Source: Incurvaria masculella (taxonomy: Eukaryota; Arthropoda; Insecta; Lepidoptera; Incurvariidae). Taken from it: a DNA stretch of 64,000 nt. Shown here in pieces: positions 11,001 through 23,337 of this stretch. Numbering within the stretch: position 1 is the stretch's first letter; every line of letters starts with the position of its first letter. Position numbers and translations under genes: made by a program. The stretch covers positions 18,804,001 through 18,868,000 of the forward strand of contig OX335647.2 of assembly GCA_946894095.1 (NCBI GenBank). Direction: 5' to 3'. The notes beneath the pieces were generated by a model. The model was not told the DNA's origin, did no database searches, and worked only from the letters and a program-made list of their open reading frames with translations.

Positions 11001-12156
11001 TCGGCTAATATATATGGTTGATTCATTCATAAATTTCATCGTCTGGCATCTGCTTGTCTTTCTCTCTGTCCGCTTAAAACTTGAGAACTACATTCCGGAA
11101 TTTGAAGCGATTTGTACATACGTATATCGTCTTCCCGGTTATTTATAAGCCCTAAGGTGTAAGCAGTGTAGTTTAAAAGGAGAAGTCAGGAAAAATCAGA
11201 TGGTTTTTCTTTGGCTTTAAGACGTGTAGAGCCGCATTGTTTTAATACAATCTTAGAAACCTTGTTCTACAGTTTGGCGCAACGGGCTAATATCAAGACA
11301 CTTTAAATCACAGATTATAGAATACACATGTATAACATACCATATAAATAATTGAAATAAAAAAGTCAAATTATATCAATTCATATTCATCATTCCTCAA
11401 ACTGCCATAAACAATGTCTTTCTGAGATACTTTATAAAAGCAACTGCGGTTATAAATGTTAAACAATAACTGTGGAACAGGGTTAAACAGGCGTAAAGTC
11501 TACTACACTACAAGCCCGTATTTTTGTAGTCAGCGTACCAATTGGTAGTGCTCTATCGCCGACTTGGGACAGAGAATTCTCTCACATTACCCATGATTTA
11601 TTGGTGCTTTCAAATAAATGATGCATATAACTTAGCCTCAAATAGCTCAAAACGATCTACTATATTCGATCAGAAGTAGTCGACTTGTTAAGTAGTCGAC
11701 AGTGTAGGCAAATATCTTCGAGTTGCTCATTCTAGGTCCTCAGCGTCGTGAATCAGAGCGTCGAAAGGACAAGTAATATTTCCGGGTTGACACTAAAACT
11801 AATTTATTGGAAGAGTTATCTGCTTTGAGACCAAACCCTCGGCTTTATGATTCGGGTAATGTTTCGTGATCGTAATTATTGAATATTATCGAGTGCCGCA
11901 TGGTACGTTCCAACCTTAACACTTTGGAACCGGTTTGGTCACTTTTGTCTCTTGCAACAAATGAAGTTCAGAATTTGTGATTTTTTTAATGTTAAAATAT
12001 TTTGGTTTTTATCACTGATCTGAACCTTCTTAAGAAAACTGCTTTGTTAAGAATGTCTTGTTAAAAAAAAATCACTATCTTTATTATCTTAATCTTCTGA
12101 ATAAGCTAAAACGTGTATTGGTAAAATGGTTTTGAAATTAAGATTGGCTGAAAGTT
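11001..12156. other. Unassigned stretch
   Basis: AT-rich. A second diverged CTTTCTCTCTGTCCGC motif near 11,056 resembles the preceding repeat. No gene is seen. Confidence 0.35.
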
Positions 12157-12541
12157 ATTTTTTTTTTATGTGACTGGACATGGATGGCTAATACCACAAG
12201 TTCTGTCATGGTATTAGCCCAACACACCACATGGGAACTAGGTGCCATGCCAGGACCTTCCTTATATTGCACGGCTACATTGAACTGGATGCAAAACACG
12301 GACAATTTTCATTGCCGCTTCGACCATCGTTCATCGAATGCGATGGTACCAACCCGGGCGGGATAGACCCTACCACCTAGTAAGTAAGGAAGGGGACCTA
12401 CAGCTTAACGTGGAATCCGAACCACGGCCAGCCTCTCTCAACGGTCGAATGGTCACCAATCCAAGACCAGACCGGACCCAGCGTTGCTTAACTTCGGAGA
12501 GCGATCGCCGAAGTGTCGCGCCACTGGGCCACCGAGGCTGA
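12157..12541 (-). repeat. Full-length SINE, 5S-head type
   Basis: On the minus strand it runs from GCCTCGGTGGCCCAGTGGCG through the 5S-like TCTCCGAAGTTAAGCAACG and GGTGACCATTCGACC. It then passes the GGTTCGGATTCC joint and the common body to the tail CTAATACCATGACAGAACTT and a poly-A run. It is nearly identical to the copy at 38,324-38,706, so the family has been active recently. Open frames here are SINE shadows. Confidence 0.92.
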
Positions 12542-13364
12542 CTAAATATGTCTATCATAAAATTTATGAACATAAAAAAACTTAAAATGTTTTTTATTTT
12601 AATACTTCTAACGACAAAGAACGTCATTGAGGCACAGCACTATAAATAAATATCTGTTCTGAGGGTGAAGGCATTGAAAATGAATTGGTCTCTACACCAG
12701 AAACGTATGTTATACTCCAGTAAAATAAAGCAAAGAGAAATTCCCCTCAATCGACGATAGCGGAATCTAAGTCTGCACAAATCTTTCACGGCCTATCGAC
12801 GCCATTCGAGTAGCGGCGACAGCCACGAGTGTTGCCGAATGTCCCACGCAATCCAGACGCCAGCGTTCGCTCGTACGCCGGAACGTCCGAATCCGCAGAC
12901 GTGCGCCGCGTAACGTTTGGTACAGCGTGAGGAGATTGAGGTCGCACATTACACACAACATGTTGCTATGTGCAACATGTAACGCTTAATCCGCCTAGTA
13001 CCCTGACACCGTATATAGGTTTTTGGAAGCCATGAGAGGCGGGACCAGTGATGGTATTTTTTTATATTCTGCACTAATTTGAAAAATCGCGTATACAGCG
13101 ATTTTGAACATCGAGTAGTTGGAAGTAATAATTAATGATGATGATAATGATTATATGTAACAACAAATTTGATACTACGCGAACTGAGTTAAAAATAAAT
13201 TACTACTACACGGCTGAGAATTTTCTATAAATATTCGCAAAAAACCCTATAATCTATCAACGAGTATCAATAACATTAAAGTAATTGTAAATGTATATAA
13301 TAAAAGTAAACTTTCGAAATATTTTGTTTAAAAGGAACACTTGTTAAGAGATCAAAATAAAGTG
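12542..13364. other. Unassigned stretch with a CpG-rich patch
   Basis: Bases 12,770-12,950 are CpG-rich against an AT-rich background. No gene or repeat family is recognised. Confidence 0.35.
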
Positions 13365-13665
13365 CCTCCATCGTGTGGTCGGAGTATCATACTATACGCG
13401 AGTTATTCGGGAGAATTCCTCGAGTAGAGCGAACTCATATATCAACAATACACCATAAATTACGGGAGCGGAGTCCGGGATCCTCCAAATGTACTGCCGA
13501 TTTCAACAGCACTAGTGGCGCGGAAAAAAGACGTAATGAAATAATGTATACTTGTAAGTACGGGGACCGAAGAGGGGACGCGTAGCCATTGGCTTCGTGC
13601 TGCCATAGTGCGAGCCGTAAGTATAAAAGGGCTGTTCCCTTGAATCACGTTTCTTAGGGTTACGA
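13365..13665 (+). promoter_or_regulatory. Possible core promoter or LTR fragment
   Basis: A good TATA box (GTATAAAAGGGC, TATAAAAG at 13,622-13,629) lies in a locally GC-rich segment. No downstream coding sequence or paired LTR was found. It could be a solo-LTR promoter or an orphan host promoter. Confidence 0.3.
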
Positions 13666-13984
13666 ATTAGTAAGAAAATATTTTCCATCCATACATCACA
13701 ACCATGTAGATGCGTGATATATTTTTAAAATTTTTGGGTGAACATTTTATGCTTGTTATATGCTGCAACATGTATGTAAGGAACGACAAAATATATTTTT
13801 CAACTTACTTAAAAAGGCTGAATTAAAATAAATTTGAAAAAAATAACTCACCGAGTTATTATTTAATAAGCATAGGATATGTAATACGAAACTTTATATG
13901 TATAAAATACCATTTCCAAGAGGTTTTTTTTTCAAATAAAAATGTAGATTCCCTCTCTTTTTCTAAATCGTTAAGTCCAATAGA

Positions 13985-14427
13985 TAGATAAAACTTAGGA
14001 TTAAGAGAGCAAAACGAATCCTACAGAGTATAACACTTTCAACCATAATTATAACACAAGAAACAAGGAGAACATTCAACAATGGAATCACAAAACAGAA
14101 ATATTTAAAGCTAGCGTAATATTTAATAGTATTAATATATATAATAAATTACCCTTAAAACTGCGTGACGAGGACATCGAAATAAAATATTTTAAAAAAA
14201 TGTTGATAAAATGGCTACTCTCCAAGTCATTTTATGATTTGAAACTCTTTGACATCATTGTATAAATACTTTTAATTTAATTAATTTATTTGACTACATA
14301 TTTGAAATTTAAAATGATGACTTATAGCATATTTAGTACATAATAATTAGTAAGTAATTGTAATAACATGCATGACTTGACAATGTATCAATAACACTGA
14401 ATAAAAATTCATTCATTCATTCATTCA
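13985..14427 (+). pseudogene. LINE ORF2 C-terminus and 3' end, fragment
   Basis: The translation reads YNTRNKENIQQWNHKT, then FNKLP-like YNKLPLKLRDEDIE and a KWLLSKSFYDLKLF ending. This is the typical C-terminal end of Jockey/CR1-type ORF2 proteins. The 3' end is an (ATTC)n tail (ATTCATTCATTCATTC, 14,409-14,426). The reverse-transcriptase domain is absent, so it is a dead 5'-truncated copy. Confidence 0.75.
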
Positions 14428-15187
14428 AAACTTACAATTAAACATAGAAGCATTATAAACTTAAATGTATAAATACAGATAATAGTCGAAATGGCACAGG
14501 AAAACATGTACGATATCCATAGATTATTGTTTTTAATGTAAGAAAATAGCTTTAAAAAATATAATTTTAGTAAAAAGGATTTACAACGAATATCGACCAC
14601 AAGAAACCAAACCTCACGGCTTACTTCGTACATTTTCATGAGTTGGAAATTTGGTTACTATTATGTATCGATTATATATCATTCACGCGAGTGGTTTTCT
14701 CTCTTGGAATGCGAGTCCGACTCGAACTTGACCAGTTTTTACGATTATTTTGAGTGTTATGTTTAAAAAGAAAATTTAAAACCAATTACCCATTTTTTTA
14801 TTATTTCAATACCTCTTTAAGTTCCTTGATGACATTGTGTCCCCTTTCATGCAATATTTTTCGAATTTTGCACAGTATTTACTCTTTGGATATTACAGTT
14901 TTAGAGATGATTAGAAGTGTAATTATGATGAATAAAAATCTCCAATAAATAATTAACTTAAGACAAACCAGAATACCACACCAACGGCGTATTATATTAA
15001 ACAATTTGAGCACCCAAAGTGCTAATAACCAGGCGGCACTTTCCCTATTTACGACCAGAAGCGACCCAAATGCTTGTTAATTTTTCCCAAAATACAATAC
15101 TCATCTTTAACCGGCGGGCGGCGGCCCAACGGTGGTTACTCCCTTTAATGTTAGGTAATTACCATCGTTCAAGGTGTCATCTTTATC
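14428..15187. other. Unassigned stretch; left flank of the LTR-like element
   Basis: A degraded piece of the dispersed repeat found at 28,955 and 58,613 appears in reverse at 14,690-14,745 (GCGAGTCCGACTCG). No gene is recognised. Confidence 0.4.
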
Positions 15188-16045
15188 GCGCTGTAATGAA
15201 TCCACCTCCTACAATAAACTTTTCCGGCCGGACTCTTACATAAATGGCAACGTAATCATCTGAGGATCCTACATTTCCGTAGACGTTCAGATTCAAGCTA
15301 AATCGTCAAATTATATTTCATAGAGTTTATTATTTACTTCACATGGTCATAATTATTTTAGGAAACCTTTTATCGATAGACAATGTCATTGTAAGATGTA
15401 CATGTCAGATTTGGTTCATGAAATTTACTTTCAATGAATCGTCATGTGCACTTATCAGATTCATTGAATTCTGAATATACAGTGTCGGACTCCAAAGCTT
15501 GTGATTTTGGATGCTCGCTTAAGGGATCCCTTAGACTCTAAAAGAGCCTCTCAATGGCCATCGACACTCACGTATATCCGACACTGATATATGTAATCGA
15601 TTCAAACCGTATTGAATGGGTCCTAATTCTTATATAACCGATCAATGTCGTAAACTTTAGATATTGTTCAATCATTTATTTAAAATTGGAAGTTGTGGGC
15701 CCACATTAGAAAGTTATAAGTATTTCTTAATAATGATAATACATTTATCCACGACTATTTTGAGTGCAACAAACAACCCAGAGTAATAGGAAGTCAATTA
15801 TTCGAATCGCGGTGACCTGTAACGCCTTAGTTCACCAATAGATAAATTGACATATTGAAGGTTATTATACGTACTGATGATGAGTATTTCCGGCATATTT
15901 ATATGAATGGTTAGCTTATATACTGATCATAAAATGTGTTTTAACATCAGTTCAGCCAACATAATAGATTAAGGAGAATAGGCTGCATAAACACTTTAAT
16001 CAGGGGCTAAATGCGCAATAATAGCAAATCAATGTAGTAATAAAA

Positions 16046-16396
16046 TCCATTAAATCTCTTTTAAAGGCTCAATACACAGTAAGAGAAGATAATAGATGAA
16101 TTAGTCTTTATAAGACCACCTTACCAAATGCTTGCTCCATGGCTCAATACACAGTGTCAGCAAACCATTTGGCAATATATTTTAAAACCCATTAAAACTC
16201 TTTTAAAGGCTCAATACACAGTAAGAGATGATAATAGATCAATCAGTCTTTATTAGACAACCTTACCAAATGCTTGCTCCATGGCTCAATACACAGTGTC
16301 AGCAACCCATTTGGCAATATATTTTAAAACCCATTAAATCTCTTTTAAAGGCTCAGTACACAGTAAGAGAAGATAATAGATTGATTAGTCTTTACT
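16046..16396 (+). repeat. 142-bp tandem repeat, about 2.4 copies
   Basis: The block TTTTAAAGGCTCAATACACA recurs at 16,059, 16,201 and 16,343, a period of 142 bp. The CCTTACCAAATGCTTGCTCC segment lies between. It is present identically in the right repeat (24,192-24,542). Confidence 0.9.
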
Positions 16397-18454
16397 AGAT
16401 TTATTATATTATATTAAAGTTGATACGGCATTTAAACAACCACTCATAGAAATAGAACATTTACATTCGCATCCAATGCAAAAATATGTCAAAACGTTCA
16501 ACGATGACAGTAACATTATCTTGGTATAGTAATTTTATATTAATTTCCAACTAGCTCTGGAACGAGGTTCTCAGTTTAGATGGTATTCATATCACCCCTA
16601 CTCATCTCTAAAATCAAAGCACCATTCAATACTAAGCTGACCTGTAGTTAGGTCTCGAATGTTGATGAATTATATACCTAACCCATCCGTTTGTACCTTG
16701 TGTATTACAACAACGGCTCTATTCCCAAAACCCTGAATACATACCGCATAAGATGTACACATATATATTTAAAGTTTGACCAACTTCGGTATGGCCCGGT
16801 GTTTGTAGGCTTAATAACATTTATGATAATTTGTAAACAATGGAAGTTATACTTTGTATTTATGTAAACCCTCATCGACACTAGGATAGTCAAAATATGA
16901 TCTCCCCTGTTTATATTGTTATTCTGTTTTTAAAGAGAATAGGAAACTTCAACAATAGATCAAGGCAATTGCAATTTAAATAAGGTAGCACCGAAATGTA
17001 ACCAAAACTCAAGAAAACAACAATGTATTAGATGTGATTTTTCCGAGTCTAAAATCCCCTTAATTCGTCCAACATTCATACAACCTTCTTGAACGACAGT
17101 TCGCCACGTTAAACTCATAGAAATCCGTAAACATATACGGTTACTTATATCTAGCTCACGGTTAATCATTCATCACATAAATTTACTTATTTTTAACTAC
17201 CTAACTCGGATTAATCACAACATGATTATTAAGTAAAACAATAAACAATCTGATCTATAGTAAATTTAACTTATTTCAGCACTACCTTTTATAATTCGGT
17301 GTATCGGCATCACATGGGTAGACTGATCCTATCAGAAATAATCTGGTTTCTTTGTATCTTGTTTCATGCGATTCATTTGGGTATTGTAGGCAGGCTACAA
17401 AAACATAAATCTATGTAAATGTAAAGCAATATGCTTCCTATAACAGAAACAGTCAGTAACTGTAAATATGGTTTATTCTTCTATTCAATTAGGTGTAAAC
17501 AAACATTCATTATGAATGTCTAAGGTGAAAATAAGTTAAATTTATCTGGATGAAAACTTAGTGCTGTACCTATTTAGGTGCAGCCAGGCCTAGGATGGTA
17601 GACGCACAAGTTGGTGAACCCTTCAAAGATAATAGCTTGTCCAACACCAACATGTATACACCATTACGCCTTCTTCCAAAAAGGATTGGCTGATATGATG
17701 TATTTTAAGTTATGTGCATCTTCCAATCGCAAATTTACTTATATCTAACTAATCTCTGCCTCAATTACTCCGAATGCCAAAACAAGATAACTTCCGAACC
17801 TTTCAGTCAGCGTCTACACTACATCAACCGTACCTCACAATCTTACAATTTCAAATATCAAAATAATGTATACATATAACTTTGAAGCAAATTTTATTAT
17901 TTTGAATCCATTCTAACATTAATAAATCAACATTTCAAAGCTATGAGGTTTGGTTGACTTTTTTGGGTGGGATTATCTTAATTAAGAATACTGGAAGCAT
18001 TTAGACTCCACGTTGATTTTGAATTTGAAAAGATAACTAACTGCTAATGAATTCTCACAAGCTTCGTCTAGTATCATCCAGTTGATCACATGTTTCTAGT
18101 CTTAACTAATTACTTCATGAAAGTTCGAAACGAATCCAGATTAATAAAACAAGCTAAAAACCCACTCACGTCTCCCGAATGCTCGATACACAACGTCTTA
18201 AATCTAAGGTTACGTTAATAATGCCTTGTCTATTGTTATAACCAATTAAATATAGTCACAATATAATATCCGTTAGCATTTAACCAACGAAACAAATGCT
18301 TCCTTTCAATGTTAAACTTTGGCCAAACCATAAATAAATGGTTTAATTCAATAACTTCCAATTAAATAGTGCTTTGATTTAGAAAGAAATAATAAAGAGT
18401 AATAATCGACTCACGTAATTCTGCTACAGTTTCACACTCGCGATAGTAAACAAA

Positions 18455-18560
18455 CAACTATGGCGCGCGGCGGCGCGGACGCACTGGTAGTCGTCCTGCG
18501 CAAGCGGCATCCGAGGCACGAATGCTTTCGCTGCGTGTCGTCGCATGAACGATAGGTATA
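18455..18560. promoter_or_regulatory. GC-rich block in the terminal repeat
   Basis: GGCGCGCGGCGGCGCGGACG and the following CpG-rich bases contrast strongly with AT-rich surroundings about 320-420 bp from the end of the repeat. A promoter or captured 5' UTR is possible but not shown. The right-hand copy is at about 26,601-26,706. Confidence 0.3.
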
Positions 18561-18877
18561 ACCAAACAACGCAAATCCGCAGGTGCGTTGACGTAAACAA
18601 AGCATTTATATTGACCTATGTATGTATTAACAACTAATGTAGCGTTATCGCCATAATCACCAAATCATTATTATTTATGTGGAGTTCAATATCTCTAATA
18701 ACTTTTATAAAATTCTTTAGAATAAATTATGTTTTATTATTTACTGAGTGAGGTAATATCAAAAGTATTAAAGATGTATTTATTTCGATACAAACTAGTT
18801 TTGTATTCGAAATGTATGTATGTCTCTTCTGCTGTAAATGATTTAATATTTATTTTGAATAGGTTGGTCCCATTACA

Positions 18878-19847
18878 ATCGCCCCGTACCAAGACGGACA
18901 GAAGTCCACAAGACTCTCTGTTTGGCTTGGTAATAATAAATCTAAACATCAAACGAACGCCTCAATTCAAAATAATTTAAATGTGTTAATAATAATTTCT
19001 AATTAATGTTGACTGATGAGTGTCCCTTTCTAACATGTATTCAAAGTATGAGCGCGAATTATTAATTTAACGACTGATTACTTGTATGAAAAAAATCTCA
19101 AACGAAATTTAACTGAACGTTCATAATTTAGTGACTGATATATTATGTTAAGTAAATTATTATACAGCTAGTAACTAATTATGAAATTAATCTTATTATA
19201 ATTCGTAAATAATCATCGATATCTGTTTTAACAGCTATTTGAAGTGAGGTTAAGGAAGTTAATAATATTTCATTAATTCACATTATAGACTAAACCAATG
19301 AAGTGTTTACTCAAAATACAACCACGTGGAAACGTATTTGTAACCCTAATACTTTTAGATTGAAATTCGTACTATGCTTTATAAAAAAAATATTATGCAA
19401 ATAGTCTATGCTCTTCATACTCATTCTATAAAATGACCAGTATACAATCGGTAAATAATATTTTCGAAATGAATATAATGGAGACGTTACACAGTAATAG
19501 ATTAAAGAATATTGATAACTGAAATATATACTAACGAGAATTGAGAATAGTTAGGACATCAATGGCACATTCATTTATTCATTTATTTTCTCTATTAGGT
19601 GCATTAGATCATCATGGAAAAGAAGAACCAACAAGAAACTTCGCTGTGAGTCAAAATACAAATACCTTTCTATTCATATGGACAAACAAATAATGATATA
19701 ACACCATCCCTTTGAATGCAATGCAATAGAATAAATAAGAGTGCAGTGATTTGGGAGCAACCTCAATAATAAAGTATAATTGACAAAAGAAAGACGAAAC
19801 AAATGTATCTAGTGGAAGTAAGGGGACTTGCTGTTTGACGTAGCCTA
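18878..19847. other. Interior of LTR-like element, left part
   Basis: AT-rich, with no gag-like frame, no tRNA primer site and no recognisable repeat. Confidence 0.4.
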
Positions 19848-20775
19848 AAATAACATAACATTGTCCCTCAAAGATCCGTTCTTGGCCCGCTATTATTTTT
19901 AATTTTTATTAATGATCTTCCCAGTAATTTAACTAAATGTGATGTTTATGATACCAGCTGTACATCCTGGGGAAAAACATTACAGGAATTACACGAAAGC
20001 CTTAAAGTAACACTACATGAATTATCGTACTGGTTTGAGTGTAATAATTTAAAACTAAACAAAAGTAAAAGTCAATATATAACTTATGGAAAGAAAAATA
20101 TTAATTTAAATAAAAATGAAGATATATTTCATTTTCCATTAAAAAGAACGGATCTATGATATTTTTTGGGGTGGTTGTAGACAGTAACCTTAATTGGAAA
20201 TACCACACGGAAAATGTTTCTGAAAAAAATTAGCAAGTGCATGTTACGTCCTTAAATCGCTAAAGAAAACATCTACTATTAAAACCCTAAAATTAGTATA
20301 TATTTCTAATATTGAATCGGTAATAGATACGGCCTTGAAGTCTGGGGAGCAAGCTCGGGTGTAGCAAAAGTATTGAAATTACAGAAAAAGGCCATTAGAA
20401 TCATCAATGGCTCCAAATGGGATACGACCTGTAGACCACTGTTTAGAGAATTGAAATATGTACTGTGATTAACTTATATATCTTTACTGTGAGCACTAAT
20501 ACTTTTATAAATCTCCCTAATCTGCCCAAACAAGGCGTCCAGTTGTACTATTCCTTAAGAGACAGAAATAAGCTTGAACTAACGTAAGCAAACAGCAAAA
20601 TAAAGAAACAAAGTTCTATCTACTAATCAATTAACATATTTAGTAGGCTACCGAATGTAATAAAGAGTGCAGATCCAACTAACGTATTTAGAAATACACT
20701 TAAAGAATTCCTATTAGAAAATCCTTTCTACTCTCTCAGTGAATATTTCAATTATAATAAATAAAGATAACTTAG
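19848..20775 (+). pseudogene. Decayed LINE reverse transcriptase
   Basis: With several frame changes, the translation reads PQRSVLGPLLFLIFINDLPS (the loop before the catalytic box), then W-FECNNLKLNKSKSQYITYG and GVVVDSNLNWKYHTENV. It ends with a NVFRNTLKEFLLENPFYSLSE-like C-terminus. These are Jockey/CR1-group ORF2 segments. The FADD box is lost and stops are present, so this is an old, dead copy inside the LTR-like element. Confidence 0.75.
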
Positions 20776-20847
20776 AACCTTAAATATAAGAAATAGTATT
20801 ATTTAGTTGTGCTTATTGTATGTAAAAATTTATTCGTCGGCTTATGT

Positions 20848-20926
20848 GATGTGTGTACCTATTTGTAATAAAATGTTGTGTGTACCTATTTATAATGAAA
20901 TGTTGTGTGTACCTATTTATAATGAA
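20848..20926 (+). repeat. 27-bp minisatellite, about 3 copies
   Basis: Units of TGTGTGTACCTATTTATAATGAAATG-type sequence repeat three times. The open frame covering it is a consequence of the repeat. Confidence 0.75.
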
Positions 20927-21252
20927 ATATTTCTATGCCTGCATGGTAATGATTCCGAAACAATAAACAATATTAGGCTGACAAAGCATTTCGTAAAGAT
21001 CAAATAACTAGCAGACGTAAATACAGCTTGTAAGATGTTATACCTATCTGCAAAATATGTAAGTGAATAAAGTATGCTGCAATTATAACGAATGGCTTTC
21101 CACCATCTCCTCTTCGGAGAAGTAGCTTGATAGTATATACTTGTAAAAATAGTAGATAAATGAAATGAATCAAGATACTATATGGTTTTGTATTTCAAAG
21201 TGTGTAGGGAAACATAACTAAAACAATACAAACATTTATTCCTATTTACGAC

Positions 21253-22912
21253 GATGAACGTGGAACTTTTCTGTGATAAAAGGATTGTCGAATCTCGCCT
21301 CGAGATTGACATATACATTATTGAATAGAATCTAATATGAAAGTTATGACATAAAAACTTAATACCACAACTTCTGTTAGTCTAACACATCTCACGGATA
21401 GTAGGTGCCAAGCCAGGACCTCCCACTATATTGAACTGGTTAGAAAACACCGACAATGTTCAGTGTCGCTTTGACTAGCTAAATCAATACATACATCAAT
21501 TTAAGTTGTAACGATAAACGTGCAACTTATTTTGTTATAAGAGATCGACGGATACATTATTAAAATAGAATCTTATATGACAGTTGGGCTTGCGAAAATG
21601 TTTTTGTGACTGAACATAAACATTTAATACTACACCTACTGTTATTGCACTAGTGTAATACACCTCACGAAAAGTAGGTACCATGCTAGGACCTCCTCAA
21701 TATGTTGAACTGGATATAAACCCGGACAATGTTAATTGTCACTTTAACCAGCTAAATACATGAATTAAAGTTGTAAAGATAAACGTGCAACTTATTCTGT
21801 TATAAAAGATTGTCAAATCTCCCCGAGATGTTAAACTGGTTAGAAAACACCGACAATGTTAATTGTCGCTTTGACTAGCTAAATGAATACATACATCAAT
21901 TTTAAGTTGTAACCATAACGTGCAACTTATTTTGTTATAAAAGATTGTCAAGCCTCGCCCCGAGATCGACAGATACATTATTAAATAGAATCTTATATGA
22001 CAGTTGGGCTTGCGAAAATGTTTTTGTAACTGAACGTAACACTTAATACCACACCTACTGTCATTACATTAGTGTAATACACCTCATAGAAAGTATGTAC
22101 TATGCCAAGACTTCCCCACTATGTTGAACTAGACATAAAACACGGACAAGGTCCATTGCCACTTTGACCAGCTAAAACAATACATACATTTATTTCAGTT
22201 GCAACGATAAATGTGCAACTTTTCTGTGATAAAATATTATCGAATCTCGCCCCGAGATTGACAGATATATTATTGTATAGAATCATTTAAACTCAATGAA
22301 TCTATCGCTACATTCAGGATACAAAATTAGGTTTGCCAAATGTTTTCCGTCACTTGACAAGCACAGTTAGTACCACACCTACTCTCATGAAAATAGTCTA
22401 ACACCTTACAGAACAATGTAGGTGCCATACTAGGACCTTCCTTGTGAAAAATACACTACATTGAACTGAATAGAAAAGACGGACAATTGTCATTGCCGTT
22501 GCTACCAGCTAAAACAACACATAAATTTATTTACGTTGCAACGATGAACGTGCTACTTATTCTGTGACAAAACTTATCGAATGTCGCCCCGAGATCGACT
22601 TATACATTATTAAATACAATCTATAAATCTATCATTATAATCAGTATCCAACATAACAGTTGGTCCGCTAAGTGTTTCTGTACCTGGACATGACCAGCTT
22701 ATACCGTATTCATTGTCATGATACCAGTTCAACACACCACATGAACACTAGGTGACATGTAAGGATCCGCCTTATAATTTACAGCTACATTGAACTACCG
22801 CTTCGACCATCGCTCATTCAAAGCGATGTCAACAACCTGGCATAAGCAACCCTACCACCTAGTAAATAGGAAGGGGGACCTACAGTTTTAATTGAGGTCG
22901 ACAATAAGTCAC
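21253..22912 (-). repeat. Six-unit tandem array derived from a SINE insertion
   Basis: Units begin GATAAACGTGCAACTTATT-like at about 21,253, 21,514, 21,778, 21,914, 22,206 and 22,539 (136-374 bp). Each has a non-SINE part (ATCTCGCCCCGAGATTGACA, then TACATTATTAAATAGAATC). In all units except the internally deleted third, this is followed by a minus-strand SINE tail (AATACCACACCTACTGTCAT, then CATTGAACTGGATGGAAAA). The last unit has the longest SINE, extending to the CTACCACCTAGTAAATAGGA region, so it probably represents the founder. Confidence 0.8.
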
Positions 22913-23337
22913 CTCTAACTACATGCACGTTAAGAAATTCAGTAGGACCTCTGAACTTCTATTACATTCCTTAACCCTTGCAACAAAATGGAGTAATACG
23001 AAAATTTATTACTCTATGACTCGATTTAAAAGTATTTTATTATTTTAAGGAACGAGATAACATCTCGCCCCGAAATCAACATTAGTCTTGACGCCCCGTG
23101 AGACTTACCTACTCTTCGATTTCAAGCCAATAATTATAGTTGTATCAATATGAAATAAATCGAAATGGAATTCAATCTTATCAAATTATAATAACTGAGA
23201 ACCATTTATGTTAACAGTTTACATTTAAATATAATTTTAATTCGTATATTAATTATCATATATTATTATTATTGTACATATATTATATATTCTTAATATC
23301 AATAACACTACCTATCCTGGTCACTTTGGTAACAAAT
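22913..23337. other. Interior of LTR-like element, right end
   Basis: AT-rich. A stray CATCTCGCCCCGAAATCAAC near 23,050-23,075 is a degraded piece of the preceding satellite unit. No polypurine tract precedes the right repeat. Confidence 0.5.

Larger units (their letters stand above)
15192..18877. repeat. Left 3,686-bp terminal direct repeat
   Basis: It corresponds to 23,338-27,023 at a constant offset of 8,146 bases with no indel. The differences I noticed are at 18,045 (T, versus C) and 18,048 (T, versus A). It contains a 142-bp tandem repeat (16,046-16,396) and a GC-rich block near 18,455-18,560. The short minus-strand frames at 16,705-16,893 and 16,960-17,169 recur identically in the other copy but match no family and are probably not genes. 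Confidence 0.95.

Noticed and set aside
16046..16396. CRISPR-like spaced repeats
   Set aside because: Only 2.4 long units in a eukaryotic transposable-element context; an ordinary tandem repeat.
16705..17169. Two minus-strand frames repeated exactly at 24,851-25,315
   Set aside because: Repetition follows from the 3.7-kb direct repeat; the peptides have no known domain.
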